Translations under genes and position numbers: made by a program
Part shown: piece after piece, positions 25,448 to 33,847 of the stretch
How positions within the stretch are numbered: position 1 is the stretch's first letter
Layout of the letters: the number at the start of each line of letters is the position of its first letter
The notes under the pieces: model-generated
What the model saw: only the letters and a program-made list of their open reading frames with translations
What the model was told of the DNA's origin: nothing
The model's database searches: none
NCBI GenBank assembly: GCA_031417395.1
Contig: JANOVM010000034.1
Location: forward strand, 1 to 64,000
Source of the DNA: JADKIH01 sp031417395
GTDB lineage: Bacteria > Bacteroidota > Bacteroidia > AKYH767-A > 2013-40CM-41-45
Length of the DNA: 64,000 nucleotides
Direction: 5' to 3'

Positions 25448-26650
25448 TTAATTAATTTTTAAAAACTTTCCGTAGGTTTTAATATCGTCTGAAGAAAGCA
25501 CAATAAAATAATTTCCGACAGCATAATTTGAAACATCAATAGGATAGCCTCCATCCTTTCTCATGTTACCAATACTTTCTATTAATGCACCCTGAGCATT
25601 GTAGATTTCTCCTTTAATATCTTTTGCATTAGAAGGATTAAATGAAACAAGTAACTGATCCTTTACAGGATTTGGAAAAATTGCAAATTCTAATTTAGGA
25701 GAAGCTTCATCAATTCCCGTAGCCGGGTTATAGACAACTGCATTAGAAGGTATTGTATTGTGTCCGCCATTCATGCCTGTATTACCGGCTGTAACAACGC
25801 CGTAATAAGTTGGTCCCGGTGTAAAAGGATAAACAGGGAGTAATGAATCATCAATGGTAACGAAGTAAGCATATATTCCATTAGGGTATTCAGGAGTTAC
25901 ACAAAAACGACCGTTATGGTCGTCGAGATCGCCTAAACCAGCTGTGTATACCCAATCCTCAATAAAACATCCCATGGGATATGTTGCATTTACGGCAGGA
26001 CCATTTGTTCTTGTCGTTGCAGCTGTTGTTGCAAAACTGCTTCTCATTCTTTTTATGGGACCTACACCATTCGTATCTGCATAACCGTAAGCACCGTAAA
26101 TAGGAAAACCATCAAATGAATAACCGATAATTGGTGAATGGTGTGTGCTGTCGGTAACATCATACAAACACTTTGGACTTACATGGTGATGATATTCTCC
26201 CCCGGGAGCAGGATGGCCCAGGCAGTTATCAAAACTAGCGCCTTCCCAGAAGTAAGCATTCCTGTTCCAGATATTTTGATTATTGTAACTCATTCCATCA
26301 TCTGAATTAAAAACACTTACGCCGTTAGACCAAACTCCTGTATGACCAAGTCCTGTTGGTGTTGGAGTGCCGTTATTTTTAACAGGGGTGCGGGTAATCT
26401 TATAAACGAAATTTTTATTTACAGGAGTATTAGGATTTCCCTGCCATGGACCAATGCTGTATCCGGGAATACAAGACGCACTTATATACACGTTGTTCGA
26501 ATCATATGCAACACTCTGGACATTAGAAATGATATTATTATAACCCGTAGCACCGGTAGTATTGATTACCCAGGAGTTAATTACAGGAGCCTGTGCTGAT
26601 GCATTATTTAAAAATGCAATGAATAATACAGCAAAAATTATTTTTTTCAT
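25448..26650 (-). CDS. YHYH domain protein with T9SS sorting domain (first copy)
   Basis: 400 residues. A signal peptide (IIFAVLFIAFLNNASAQ) precedes one YHYH domain (about 20-310) with SYNNQNIWNRNAYFWEG, CLGHPAPGGEYHHHVSPKC containing Y153-H-H-H156, HHSPIIGYSFDGFPIYGAYG, and LDDHNGRFCVTPEYPNG. A T9SS type A sorting domain occupies about 322-400 (FAIFPNPVKDQL, then GNYFIVLSSDD). The domain is very similar to that of the adjacent 686-residue protein, which indicates local duplication. Two cysteines flank the signature and may form a disulfide or take part in metal binding. It is 46 bases downstream of the multicopper oxidase gene, so joint expression and secretion are expected. Confidence 0.88.
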   Translation of the reverse strand: MKKIIFAVLFIAFLNNASAQAPVINSWVINTTGATGYNNIISNVQSVAYDSNNVYISASCIPGYSIGPWQGNPNTPVNKNFVYKITRTPVKNNGTPTPTGLGHTGVWSNGVSVFNSDDGMSYNNQNIWNRNAYFWEGASFDNCLGHPAPGGEYHHHVSPKCLYDVTDSTHHSPIIGYSFDGFPIYGAYGYADTNGVGPIKRMRSSFATTAATTRTNGPAVNATYPMGCFIEDWVYTAGLGDLDDHNGRFCVTPEYPNGIYAYFVTIDDSLLPVYPFTPGPTYYGVVTAGNTGMNGGHNTIPSNAVVYNPATGIDEASPKLEFAIFPNPVKDQLLVSFNPSNAKDIKGEIYNAQGALIESIGNMRKDGGYPIDVSNYAVGNYFIVLSSDDIKTYGKFLKIN

Positions 26651-26696
26651 TTTACTTTTTGATTTAAGTTTTTCGATTAATGTTTTAAATAATGAA

Positions 26697-28397
26697 TTAA
26701 TTTTTAATAAAGGATGACTTCATAAATTGACCGGATCCGTTTTGAATATTTATCAAATAAATACCCGAACGAAGAGAAGAAACATCTATCTGATTTTCTT
26801 GAACTTGATCCTTTTCTGAAAGCACCAGCTCTCCCAATGAATTATAAATAAATATTCCCCTTATTGTTGATTCTCCTTTAGTAGACAAGAAAATTCTATC
26901 GAATGCAGGATTCGGATAAACTCTGACTCCATCATTATTTATAATATCCTTTACTTCAGAAGAACTATTTACAACAACAAACTGTCCCATCATTCCTTCG
27001 TCTTCGTGTAAAGCAATATGGCAGTGAAACATAAATGGATGAGCAGCATCAGCAAAGTCGGTAAACTTTGTAATAAACCGTACTGTTTCATGAGCCTTAA
27101 CCAGAACTACATCCTTCCATCCCTGCTCTGCAGCCGTAGGAAAAACACCGTTGCGGGAAAGAATATTAAATTCAACATCGTGAATATGGAATGGGTGACT
27201 AAAATTTCCGGAGTTTGCAATCTCCCAGATTTCAGTATTATCAAGCGGAACCTGATAATCAATAAATGATTCAGAATATAAATGGTGGTTGATAATAAAA
27301 GATACTCCGTTATATCCGACGATATTTGTATCAGTGATGGTGAGATAACGGGTTAAAACAGATGTTAAGCTGTCGTAAGGAGTTACAGTAACAAGATTTG
27401 AAGGAATAGTTGTTATCGGATTGGTAGTTTGAGGACCTACAGAAATATGCATTACATTAAAATCGCTTCTTTGTAAATAATTTGCAAAAGGGCCATTCGG
27501 AAACATATCCCCGCCGGGAATATTTTGAGGCAATACTGAATTATACGCTTTCATAAATAAAGATTGTCCTTGTCGTCCGGTAAAATCAACAAGTATTTCA
27601 ATCCTTTCCCCTGATGAAAGCAAATAACGGGTCAAAGGAACAGGAGCATTTAATAATCCTCCATCGGAAGCAATAACATAAAATGTTGTAGTATCACTAA
27701 AACCAATATTGTAAGAACGCTCAGTAGCACTGTTTAAAATTCTGAACCGAACAAGTTGTGAAGGAGCAATCCATTCTGCGCGCAAAACACCATTCACCAT
27801 CATTGAGTCACCGTAAGGTTCAATAGAAATCTGATTGCCGATAAAAGCTCTGTCGGATAAAGCAAGTGGAATATCATCAACACCATACGTGCGCGGCAGG
27901 GCTAAGGTGCTTTCTGCAGAATCTCTTACTATAATCATTCCCCCAAGTCCTAATAGAAGCTGTTCCTGGCTCATCATATGCAGATGAGGATGGTACCAAT
28001 ATGTTGCTGCATGATTGTCAACTTTCCAATACGGACTCCATGTTTCGCCGGGAGCAATCGGCTGGTGCGGACCGCCATCCATTATAGCCGGAAGATGCAT
28101 TCCATGCCAATGGACAGTAGTAGTATCCATGAGGTTATTGGTAACATTTAAATGAATTGAATCACCTTTAGTAAAAATTAATGTAGGTCCCCAAAAAGCA
28201 TTGGTTGATGAAGATGGATTTACTCCGGCAGATGTCGTGGCAAAACTACCGATCCAGTTTTTGGTTCCTTCCTCAAGCGAAAGATTAATAGTGGAACCAC
28301 TCAGGGTGTCAGGTATCCAAAGTGGATTATATGTTTGAGCATTTAATTGATTGAATAAAAATCCAAATAGGATGACTGGTAAAATGGTAATCTTCAT
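26697..28397 (-). CDS. Secreted multicopper oxidase with T9SS sorting domain
   Basis: 566-residue three-cupredoxin oxidase of the CueO/CotA-like group. All copper-ligand motifs are intact: H96-W-H98-G, H136-P-H138, H401-P-F-H404-I-H406 and H458-C-H460-I-A-L-H464-x4-M469. That gives a type 1 copper with Met as the axial ligand plus a full trinuclear centre. A signal peptide (ILPVILFGFLFNQLNAQ) and a C-terminal sorting domain (about 490-566; RVYPNPAFDRIFL) direct it through T9SS to the surface or medium. The likely reaction is oxidation of Cu(I), other metals or phenolics with oxygen. No methionine-rich insert like that of E. coli CueO was seen. It lies 57 bases after the Spy-like sensor gene. 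Confidence 0.93.
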   Translation of the reverse strand: MKITILPVILFGFLFNQLNAQTYNPLWIPDTLSGSTINLSLEEGTKNWIGSFATTSAGVNPSSSTNAFWGPTLIFTKGDSIHLNVTNNLMDTTTVHWHGMHLPAIMDGGPHQPIAPGETWSPYWKVDNHAATYWYHPHLHMMSQEQLLLGLGGMIIVRDSAESTLALPRTYGVDDIPLALSDRAFIGNQISIEPYGDSMMVNGVLRAEWIAPSQLVRFRILNSATERSYNIGFSDTTTFYVIASDGGLLNAPVPLTRYLLSSGERIEILVDFTGRQGQSLFMKAYNSVLPQNIPGGDMFPNGPFANYLQRSDFNVMHISVGPQTTNPITTIPSNLVTVTPYDSLTSVLTRYLTITDTNIVGYNGVSFIINHHLYSESFIDYQVPLDNTEIWEIANSGNFSHPFHIHDVEFNILSRNGVFPTAAEQGWKDVVLVKAHETVRFITKFTDFADAAHPFMFHCHIALHEDEGMMGQFVVVNSSSEVKDIINNDGVRVYPNPAFDRIFLSTKGESTIRGIFIYNSLGELVLSEKDQVQENQIDVSSLRSGIYLINIQNGSGQFMKSSFIKN

Positions 28398-28454
28398 AAA
28401 TTTTATTTAATTTGGTTTGGTTTGAGTATATAAAATGAGAGTATTATAAATAAA

Positions 28455-28919
28455 TTATCTTCTTGGTCCGGGTCGCGGAGCCATCATTCGCAAAGCCTCC
28501 TTAATTACTTCATCGAATTTTTTCTTTTGTTCGGGATTACAAATAGCTCTTACTTTTTGGAAGTGGTAAAAAGTTGCCAATTCTATTTGTTTTTGATTGG
28601 AGCATATTGAATCTGCTTTACTGCTTACCATTCCTGAATCGACCGGTGACGAATTAAGTAAATCAAAAAACTGATCGTGAAATTCCTTACCATTTTCACG
28701 AAAAGTTTCAATAACTGATCTGTTCTCCCTGCGTAATAGATCAAGTTGTTTTTCCTGATCTTCTGTAAAATTCAATTCATGAGATAAAAACGCACCTGCA
28801 TCAGGAGGTGGAGGAGGCATTCCGTGAGCAGGTCTTTGCATAAACATAAAGCCTAAGGTAGAAATGTTTATAAGCAATAAAATTACAATTACGATTTTTA
28901 AAAATTTAGAGCTTTCCAT
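28455..28919 (-). CDS. Spy/CpxP/CnrX-like periplasmic heavy-metal sensor
   Basis: 154 residues. One N-terminal membrane anchor (about 8-28, IVIVILLLINISTLGFMF) is followed by a proline-rich linker (HGMPPPPPDAG) and a helical periplasmic domain. The domain carries two LTxxQ-type motifs, LNFTEDQEKQLDLL and CNPEQKKKFDEVI, as in the Spy, CpxP, ZraP and CnrX family. Met-, His- and Cys-containing positions (HGM, CSNQ, HFQK, MMAP) could bind copper or another soft metal. Its gene follows the sigma factor and a one-TM protein, so the three parallel CnrH, CnrY and CnrX of the cobalt-nickel system. A chaperone role like Spy is the alternative. Confidence 0.8.
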   Translation of the reverse strand: MESSKFLKIVIVILLLINISTLGFMFMQRPAHGMPPPPPDAGAFLSHELNFTEDQEKQLDLLRRENRSVIETFRENGKEFHDQFFDLLNSSPVDSGMVSSKADSICSNQKQIELATFYHFQKVRAICNPEQKKKFDEVIKEALRMMAPRPGPRR

Positions 28920-28929
28920 TCAATTGATT

Positions 28930-29217
28930 TTATAAATTATTCAGGAAAGAAAAATATTCCTGGTAGAAAACATTATTTTGATTCTGACTAATTGTACTCG
29001 ATTTCCTGAATTGAACAATAGAATAAAAATTAGCGCCCAATAGAATTAATATAATTGCAGCAGCAGCCCACTTTACAAAAGGGCGGATACAAATAACCCG
29101 GCCTTTAGAATTATAATTACTTAAAATCTTCTCTTTTAAATGAGAAGGAAATTCAGCCTTTTGGATATTGTCAATACTGCCAAGAGTTTCATTAATCCAC
29201 TTTTCTCTGTCTTTCAT
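28930..29217 (-). CDS. Small single-pass membrane protein, candidate anti-sigma factor
   Basis: 95 residues with no recognised domain. An N-terminal charged cytoplasmic segment (residues 1-46, including KWINETLGSIDN and HLKEKILSNYN) is followed by one transmembrane helix (about 48-67, KWAAAAIILILLGANFYSIV) and a short polar C-terminal tail. This topology, its place 36 bases after the sigma factor, and the Spy-like gene 10 bases downstream are what an anti-sigma factor of the CnrY/short-Y type would show. The pairing is inference from gene order; there is no zinc-binding ZAS motif (no HxxxCxxC). Confidence 0.6.
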   Translation of the reverse strand: MKDREKWINETLGSIDNIQKAEFPSHLKEKILSNYNSKGRVICIRPFVKWAAAAIILILLGANFYSIVQFRKSSTISQNQNNVFYQEYFSFLNNL

Positions 29218-29253
29218 ATCTGTTTAGATGTCATTTGATTTAAAAACTTGCGG

Positions 29254-29832
29254 TCACTTTAAATTATTTTCATAATAATCACGTAGTAGATTTTGGAGCT
29301 TCTGTTTAGCCCTAAACATCAGAGATTCAACTGATGATACAGAAACATTCATTATATCGGCTATCTCAGCATAGCTTAAATCATCTAATTTGTGTAAAAT
29401 AAAAGTTGTTTTTTGATTTTCCGGTAATTTATCGATTGCGGAAAACAGAATTCCCGATTGTTCCTTATTCTGCAATTGAACACCGGGATGATAAAAATTT
29501 ACAGGTTCGAATGATGATTGGGCTTCTTCATTAAAAAAGACATTTTGAAAGACGGCAAATCGCTTTTTCCTGTTTTTCCTTCTGAGAAAATCAAGCGATT
29601 TTGTTACAGTAATTCTGTAAATCCATGTTGACAAAAGAGAATTCCCTTTAAACAAACTAATCGAGCGGAAAACTTCCGTGAAAACGTCTTGTGTAATATC
29701 TTCTGCGTCTTCGTTGTTTTGTAAAAATCCTAGAACAGTATTGAAGACCTTTTGACCATATTGTTCAACCAATAATTTGTAGGCAGTTTGATCTCCGACA
29801 ATTAGTTGAGCTATGAATTTTTCTTCGTTCAA
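29254..29832 (-). CDS. ECF-type RNA polymerase sigma factor
   Basis: 192 residues. Sigma region 2 is present: NTVLGFLQNNEDAEDITQDV, then FRSISLFKGNSLLSTWIYRI and the -10-reading TKSLDFLRRKNRKKR. Region 4 has LPENQKTTFILHKLDDLSY and the helix-turn-helix YAEIADIMNVSVSSVESLMF. The start is TTG at 29832, supported by the family N terminus MNEEKFIAQLIVGDQTA. The TTG overlaps the TGA stop of the upstream arylsulfotransferase-like gene, so translation of the two is probably coupled. It most likely controls its own operon, with the two following genes sensing envelope metal or stress. Confidence 0.93.
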   Translation of the reverse strand: MNEEKFIAQLIVGDQTAYKLLVEQYGQKVFNTVLGFLQNNEDAEDITQDVFTEVFRSISLFKGNSLLSTWIYRITVTKSLDFLRRKNRKKRFAVFQNVFFNEEAQSSFEPVNFYHPGVQLQNKEQSGILFSAIDKLPENQKTTFILHKLDDLSYAEIADIMNVSVSSVESLMFRAKQKLQNLLRDYYENNLK

Positions 29833-31493
29833 CGTAAGACTTTGAAAGTAAAATGAGCGTCAGAAGATTTAATATTAAGTAAATAAATTCCGGGAGCAAA
29901 ATCATGATCTGCTATTAATACAGTTGCATTGTCTTTAATAAGATTTAATAAACCCCATTGATTAATGAGTTTACCTGTTACGTCAGAAAGCGAAGCACTA
30001 AGAATCCTTATATCAACATCAGACTTCAAAATCAAATCACCTGAAAAATCACTGCTTACACGAAGGTTTATTGGAGAGTTTTCTGTGTTATGAATACTTG
30101 TTAGCATATTGCACACATATGGAAGAGGATTTAATTCTATTGGATTTCCGGGAACTAAAACATAACCTGTAAGTCCGGCATAAGACGGATCGTATTGCGT
30201 GCAGCGGAAAACACTATTTTGAGTTGCTGCTGCTCCTTGAGTAATGATATTTCCACCTTGACCCACCGGATTTACGTAGTTCCAGACTGTATTCTTTAAA
30301 GAATCTATCTCAAAAAAGTTTCCGGAAGCACCTTCGCATATCAATGTATTTCCATTTGATAATCGTTGCACTCCTGAAATATTCATAGAATAAAAACTGG
30401 TTGGGACAGGAGCAACGTATGTCCAAAATGCTGAATCAGGCTGATATTTCTGATTTAAGGCAAGCGTATAATCACCCATAGAATCTATTGGAGGAGCTAT
30501 AATATCAATACTCGAATAATTTCCACCGGGTCTTTGAATTCCATTGTTGAACACCATAATATTACCTGCATCCTTTAGTCCATTTCTTATCCATTGTACA
30601 TTGTGTTGTCCAAAGAATTTCTTGTCAGCAGAAGTTCCCCTGCCATAAACAGCAGGATTTCCCCAGCGATATAATAAGTCTCCTCCTTTTCCATGAACAC
30701 CACCGGAATGCGAAGCAGCTTCAGCTGTTGTTGTGCTATGATCAATAATCCAGATTTCAGAAAGATTATGTGAACTAATCGCTATTTGATCAAGGTCAGC
30801 ATTATAATCAATGGCATTACAATGCAACCAGTCGGAAGCTGTGGCAGTTCCTGTTGTAAAATTCAAATTTATTAATTCAGGATGCTGGGAAACAACACCA
30901 TAATTAGGTTTTAAGGAATCAAAATCCTGAATAAGATGATCCCATACATGCCACTCCCAAACAACATTGCCCGTAGTTGGTCCCGTTTGTTGTACTTCAA
31001 TAATTTTTTCACTCCAAACAGCTGTACCTATTCCAGCAGGATTTCTTCCTGCTGCCGTAGCTTCTGATACAGTTTTTAATTCCCATACAATTGCCAGTAC
31101 ATTTCCATTGGGTAATTTATGAATATCATGGTGCTGGCATTCTGTTGCAGATGATATGGTATAGGACCAATTTAAGGTGCCATTCCAATCAAACTTCTCA
31201 AAAATTCCGCCCGATCCACCTGCATTGAAACTTCCACCATTTACTTTGCCTGTTCTCAAGAGAGAGCCATCATCGAGCATATATGCAGATTGACCGGGTT
31301 GATGCGTACTGGTCCATGTATGAACCTCGTATCCACACTTATCAATAAGGTATGTTTTATTAGCAAAGTTGGGAGCAAACAAAACATAACCATCAAGCGA
31401 TCCGGGGTCTCTGGTAAAGAGTCCAACTGTCTGCTGGGCATTTAATGTAAAAGATGATAAAAAGATAAAAAATTGAAGTAAATATTTATGCAT
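29829..31493 (-). CDS. Arylsulfotransferase-like (ASST family) beta-propeller protein with T9SS sorting domain
   Basis: 554 residues. A signal peptide (YLLQFFIFLSSFTLNAQ) precedes a propeller-type domain with ASST family blades: SLDGYVLFAPNFANKTYLID, ECQHHDIHKLPNGNVLAIVW near residue 120, DWLHCNAIDYNADLDQIAIS, FGQHNVQWIRNG and GVQRLSNGNTLICEGASGN. A T9SS sorting domain lies at about 475-554 (APGIYLLNIKSSDA). ASST enzymes transfer sulfate between phenols through an active histidine; the H-H-D-I-H and Q-H-N segments are candidates, but activity is unproven. It is the first gene of the metal-type operon. A possible -7 box (TATGTTTG, 31577-31584 on the minus strand) lies about 90 bases upstream, without a clear -33. 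Confidence 0.82.
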   Translation of the reverse strand: MHKYLLQFFIFLSSFTLNAQQTVGLFTRDPGSLDGYVLFAPNFANKTYLIDKCGYEVHTWTSTHQPGQSAYMLDDGSLLRTGKVNGGSFNAGGSGGIFEKFDWNGTLNWSYTISSATECQHHDIHKLPNGNVLAIVWELKTVSEATAAGRNPAGIGTAVWSEKIIEVQQTGPTTGNVVWEWHVWDHLIQDFDSLKPNYGVVSQHPELINLNFTTGTATASDWLHCNAIDYNADLDQIAISSHNLSEIWIIDHSTTTAEAASHSGGVHGKGGDLLYRWGNPAVYGRGTSADKKFFGQHNVQWIRNGLKDAGNIMVFNNGIQRPGGNYSSIDIIAPPIDSMGDYTLALNQKYQPDSAFWTYVAPVPTSFYSMNISGVQRLSNGNTLICEGASGNFFEIDSLKNTVWNYVNPVGQGGNIITQGAAATQNSVFRCTQYDPSYAGLTGYVLVPGNPIELNPLPYVCNMLTSIHNTENSPINLRVSSDFSGDLILKSDVDIRILSASLSDVTGKLINQWGLLNLIKDNATVLIADHDFAPGIYLLNIKSSDAHFTFKVLR

Positions 31494-31814
31494 AATAGTG
31501 GATTTTGGTTATAGTACTTATCTAATGATTTGAATTTTTGAATTTGATTTTTAAAAGAAAATTAATTAGGATATTACAAACATAAGAAAAACCAACATTT
31601 AATATAGCTTAAATGCCATTTTTAATCTGTCCGCTAAACACAAAGCCTCAATGACGTTACGATTGAATAATAGTTTAATTCTCTAGCAAACGCTTAGTCA
31701 AAGGAACATTAGGCAAATACTCTTTTAAATACTTAAGATAGCAATAAAAATAAAAGAGTTGGGTGCCAATCTGATTAAAATTATTTAAAAACATAAAATC
31801 AGAAATAATTGAAA
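31494..31814. other. Upstream region of the ECF/multicopper oxidase operon
   Basis: No gene found. The minus-strand box TATGTTTG (31577-31584) is a weak candidate promoter. An ECF-type promoter recognised by the operon's own sigma factor would be expected here, but no consensus for it is known to me. The remainder is AT-rich. Confidence 0.35.
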
Positions 31815-31850
31815 AGCAAAAAAATCCTGTCCAAAGAAGCAGACAGGATC
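31815..31850 (-). terminator. Rho-independent terminator of the VOC gene
   Basis: On the minus strand GATCCTGTC, a 10-nt loop and GACAGGAT are followed by seven T. The stem is a perfect 8 bp (31824-31831 with 31842-31849). It lies about 67 bases past the VOC stop and insulates the operon upstream region from VOC transcription. Confidence 0.85.
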
Positions 31851-31916
31851 ATACCTAAAATACGCAAAAAAAATCTATATATTATTATCGACTAATTTTA
31901 AATTTGAAAAGATAAA

Positions 31917-32468
31917 TTATTTAAACCCTTTAGTACTTTCCATCAACAATTTGACATTGTCTTTGCAAAAGCCGTGATCTTCTCTTGTAATGAATTCATA
32001 AATAACGCCTGTTAAAGTTGATGGCTTAGTAAATACCTGAACTAGTCCCGGGCATTTTAAAGGATCTTTTGTTGCAAATTCAGCGAAGCCTTTTTGTTGC
32101 CATTCGAGCATTGTTTTCTCAACATCATCAACCTGATAAGCGATGTGATGAATACCGCCTACTCCATTTCTTTCCATAACCCATTTGCCCACAATTGAAT
32201 CAACTGTTCCATCAGAAATGAATATTTCCGGAGCCATGTGGTAGGAAGAAAATTCTCCGCCGAAATAAAGTTCTGTCATCCAGGGCATCGTACCTGTAAT
32301 TTGTTCTGTTGGTAATAATACCAGGCAATCGGCAACTGAATCATCATCAAATTTAATTTGGAATCCTTCAGGCAGATCTTCTGCCAAACGATACCCAAAA
32401 CATTTCATAATAAATTCAGCTGTTTCGAAACGGTTTTTTACTCTGTAAGCGATATGATCTATTCTCAT
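31917..32468 (-). CDS. VOC superfamily protein (glyoxalase/dioxygenase-like)
   Basis: 183 residues from the ATG at 32468. The longer frame starting at a TTG (32492) adds eight residues before MRIDHIAYRV, which is a normal VOC N terminus. Two beta-alpha-beta-beta-beta modules are visible, with metal-ligand positions RIDHIAYRV (His5), GGIHHIAYQVDD and the C-terminal YEFITRE. The pattern resembles the methylmalonyl-CoA epimerase and 4-hydroxyphenylpyruvate-dioxygenase-like subgroup, but the sequence is half the length of the dioxygenases. The substrate is unknown. A strong terminator follows, so it is probably monocistronic. Confidence 0.85.
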   Translation of the reverse strand: MRIDHIAYRVKNRFETAEFIMKCFGYRLAEDLPEGFQIKFDDDSVADCLVLLPTEQITGTMPWMTELYFGGEFSSYHMAPEIFISDGTVDSIVGKWVMERNGVGGIHHIAYQVDDVEKTMLEWQQKGFAEFATKDPLKCPGLVQVFTKPSTLTGVIYEFITREDHGFCKDNVKLLMESTKGFK

Positions 32469-32559
32469 TGTATAAGTGTTTAATGAGGTCAAAGTATCAT
32501 CTAACGCTACCTATATGCAAACAAAAAGGGTAAAACCCCGCTATCTCTTGGCGAATGAA

Positions 32560-32591
32560 TTGATTTTAACAATAAAATCCTGATACATTTG
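32560..32591 (+). promoter_or_regulatory. Promoter of nhaA (Bacteroidota -33/-7 type)
   Basis: TTG at 32560-32562 and TACATTTG at 32584-32591 are separated by 21 nt and match the TTG/TAnnTTTG scheme. The -7 box lies 33 bases upstream of the nhaA ATG. Confidence 0.55.
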
Positions 32592-32624
32592 CATCACACT
32601 TAAAGATAACCCTACGATTCTAAT

Positions 32625-33782
32625 ATGGAATTAACAAAACTTTTTAAGGACTTTTTCAAAAGCGAAAAAGCAGGCGGGCTCATACTTATCATTTGTACGA
32701 TAATTTCATTATTGCTTACTAACTCTTCATTTCAGGAACAGTATCAGGCAATATGGCATCTGAACATTTTTAATAATAGTATGGAGCATTGGGTCAACGA
32801 TGGTTTGATGGCAATATTTTTTCTTCTGATTGGTCTGGAGCTTGAAAGAGAAGTATATATAGGAGAGCTCTCTTCACTTAAGAATGCAATGCTGCCTATA
32901 GTAGCCGCTTTGGGTGGAATGTTGATTCCTGCTGGATTCTATTTACTCCTTAATTACCAAACCGAAACAGCTTCAGGAGCAGGAATACCCATGGCAACTG
33001 ATATTGCTTTTGCACTTGGTGTTTTATCGCTGCTTGGGAACCGTATACCTGTTTCGCTTAAAATATTTCTTACGGCACTGGCTGTTATAGACGATCTTGG
33101 AGCAATTATCGTAATTGCAATTTTTTATACTAAGACAATCGTTTGGACTAACCTGATAACATCTCTATCGATTTTCGCTTTTCTTCTTATACTTAATCGT
33201 ATTAAAGTCCGCAACCTTATTCCATATCTTATTGGAGGAGTATTCATGTGGTACTTTATGCTCCATTCAGGAATACATGCTGCAATTACAGGTGTGTTAC
33301 TTGCCTTTGCTATTCCGTTTGGAAAAGGAGATGATAAATCAACGTCCTACATTCTTCAACATTTTTTGCATAAACCTGTTGCATTTTTAATACTACCACT
33401 TTTCGCTCTTGCAAATACGGCTATTGTTATTCATACAGGCTGGCATTCGGCCTTCAGTGAACCGTTTGCCAAAGGGATATTAAGCGGTTTAATACTTGGT
33501 AAACCCATTGGAATAATATTGTTTAGCTTAGTGTCCGTCCATTTAGGTTTATGTACATTGCCGAAAGATTTGAATTGGAAGCATGTATCAGGAGCAGGAT
33601 TTTTAGCGGGCATAGGATTTACCATGTCCATATTTATTACGCTATTAGCTTTTGAAAAAAATGAATTAATTAATGATTCAAAGTTAATGATACTTTTTGC
33701 TTCTTTAATAGCAGCGTTGATAGGGTTTGTATGGTTATGGATTGTGACTCGTCTTGGTAAAAGAAGATTGTCACTCGACTGA
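32625..33782 (+). CDS. nhaA: Na+/H+ antiporter NhaA
   Basis: 385-residue inner-membrane antiporter with about 12 transmembrane segments that expels sodium in exchange for protons at high pH or salt. The sodium/proton-site aspartates are conserved: Asp156-Asp157 in AVIDDLGAIIVIAIFY (equivalent to E. coli Asp163-Asp164) and Asp126 in MATDIAFALG (Asp133), with the same 30-residue spacing. Other landmarks are the pH-sensor start FFKSEKAGGLIL, NDGLMAIFFLLIGLELERE, HSGIHAAITGVLLAF and GAGFLAGIGFTMSIFI. The length is normal. A TAnnTTTG promoter precedes it and a long hairpin follows. Confidence 0.97.
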   Translation: MELTKLFKDFFKSEKAGGLILIICTIISLLLTNSSFQEQYQAIWHLNIFNNSMEHWVNDGLMAIFFLLIGLELEREVYIGELSSLKNAMLPIVAALGGMLIPAGFYLLLNYQTETASGAGIPMATDIAFALGVLSLLGNRIPVSLKIFLTALAVIDDLGAIIVIAIFYTKTIVWTNLITSLSIFAFLLILNRIKVRNLIPYLIGGVFMWYFMLHSGIHAAITGVLLAFAIPFGKGDDKSTSYILQHFLHKPVAFLILPLFALANTAIVIHTGWHSAFSEPFAKGILSGLILGKPIGIILFSLVSVHLGLCTLPKDLNWKHVSGAGFLAGIGFTMSIFITLLAFEKNELINDSKLMILFASLIAALIGFVWLWIVTRLGKRRLSLD

Positions 33783-33783
33783 T

Positions 33784-33847
33784 CACTCGCGCTGTTCACT
33801 CAGACTCAGACTCAGTCTCAGTCTGAGTTTAAGAAACAGAGCGAGTG
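33784..33847. terminator. Long imperfect hairpin between nhaA and ssrA
   Basis: Left arm 33784-33815 (CACTCGCGCTGTT, then CTCAGACTCAGACTCA) pairs with right arm 33816-33847 (GTCTCAGTCTGAG, then AACAGAGCGAGTG). A further partial copy (TTCACTCGTTCTGTTCACTC) lies at 33862-33881. The stem starts two bases after the nhaA stop and separates it from the convergent tmRNA gene. There is no T tract, so a repeat element is the alternative. Confidence 0.5.

Noticed and set aside
20120..31493. Methanobactin biosynthesis cluster
   Set aside because: MbnP- and MbnH-like genes are present, but no MbnB/MbnC homologue or small precursor peptide gene was found in the window.
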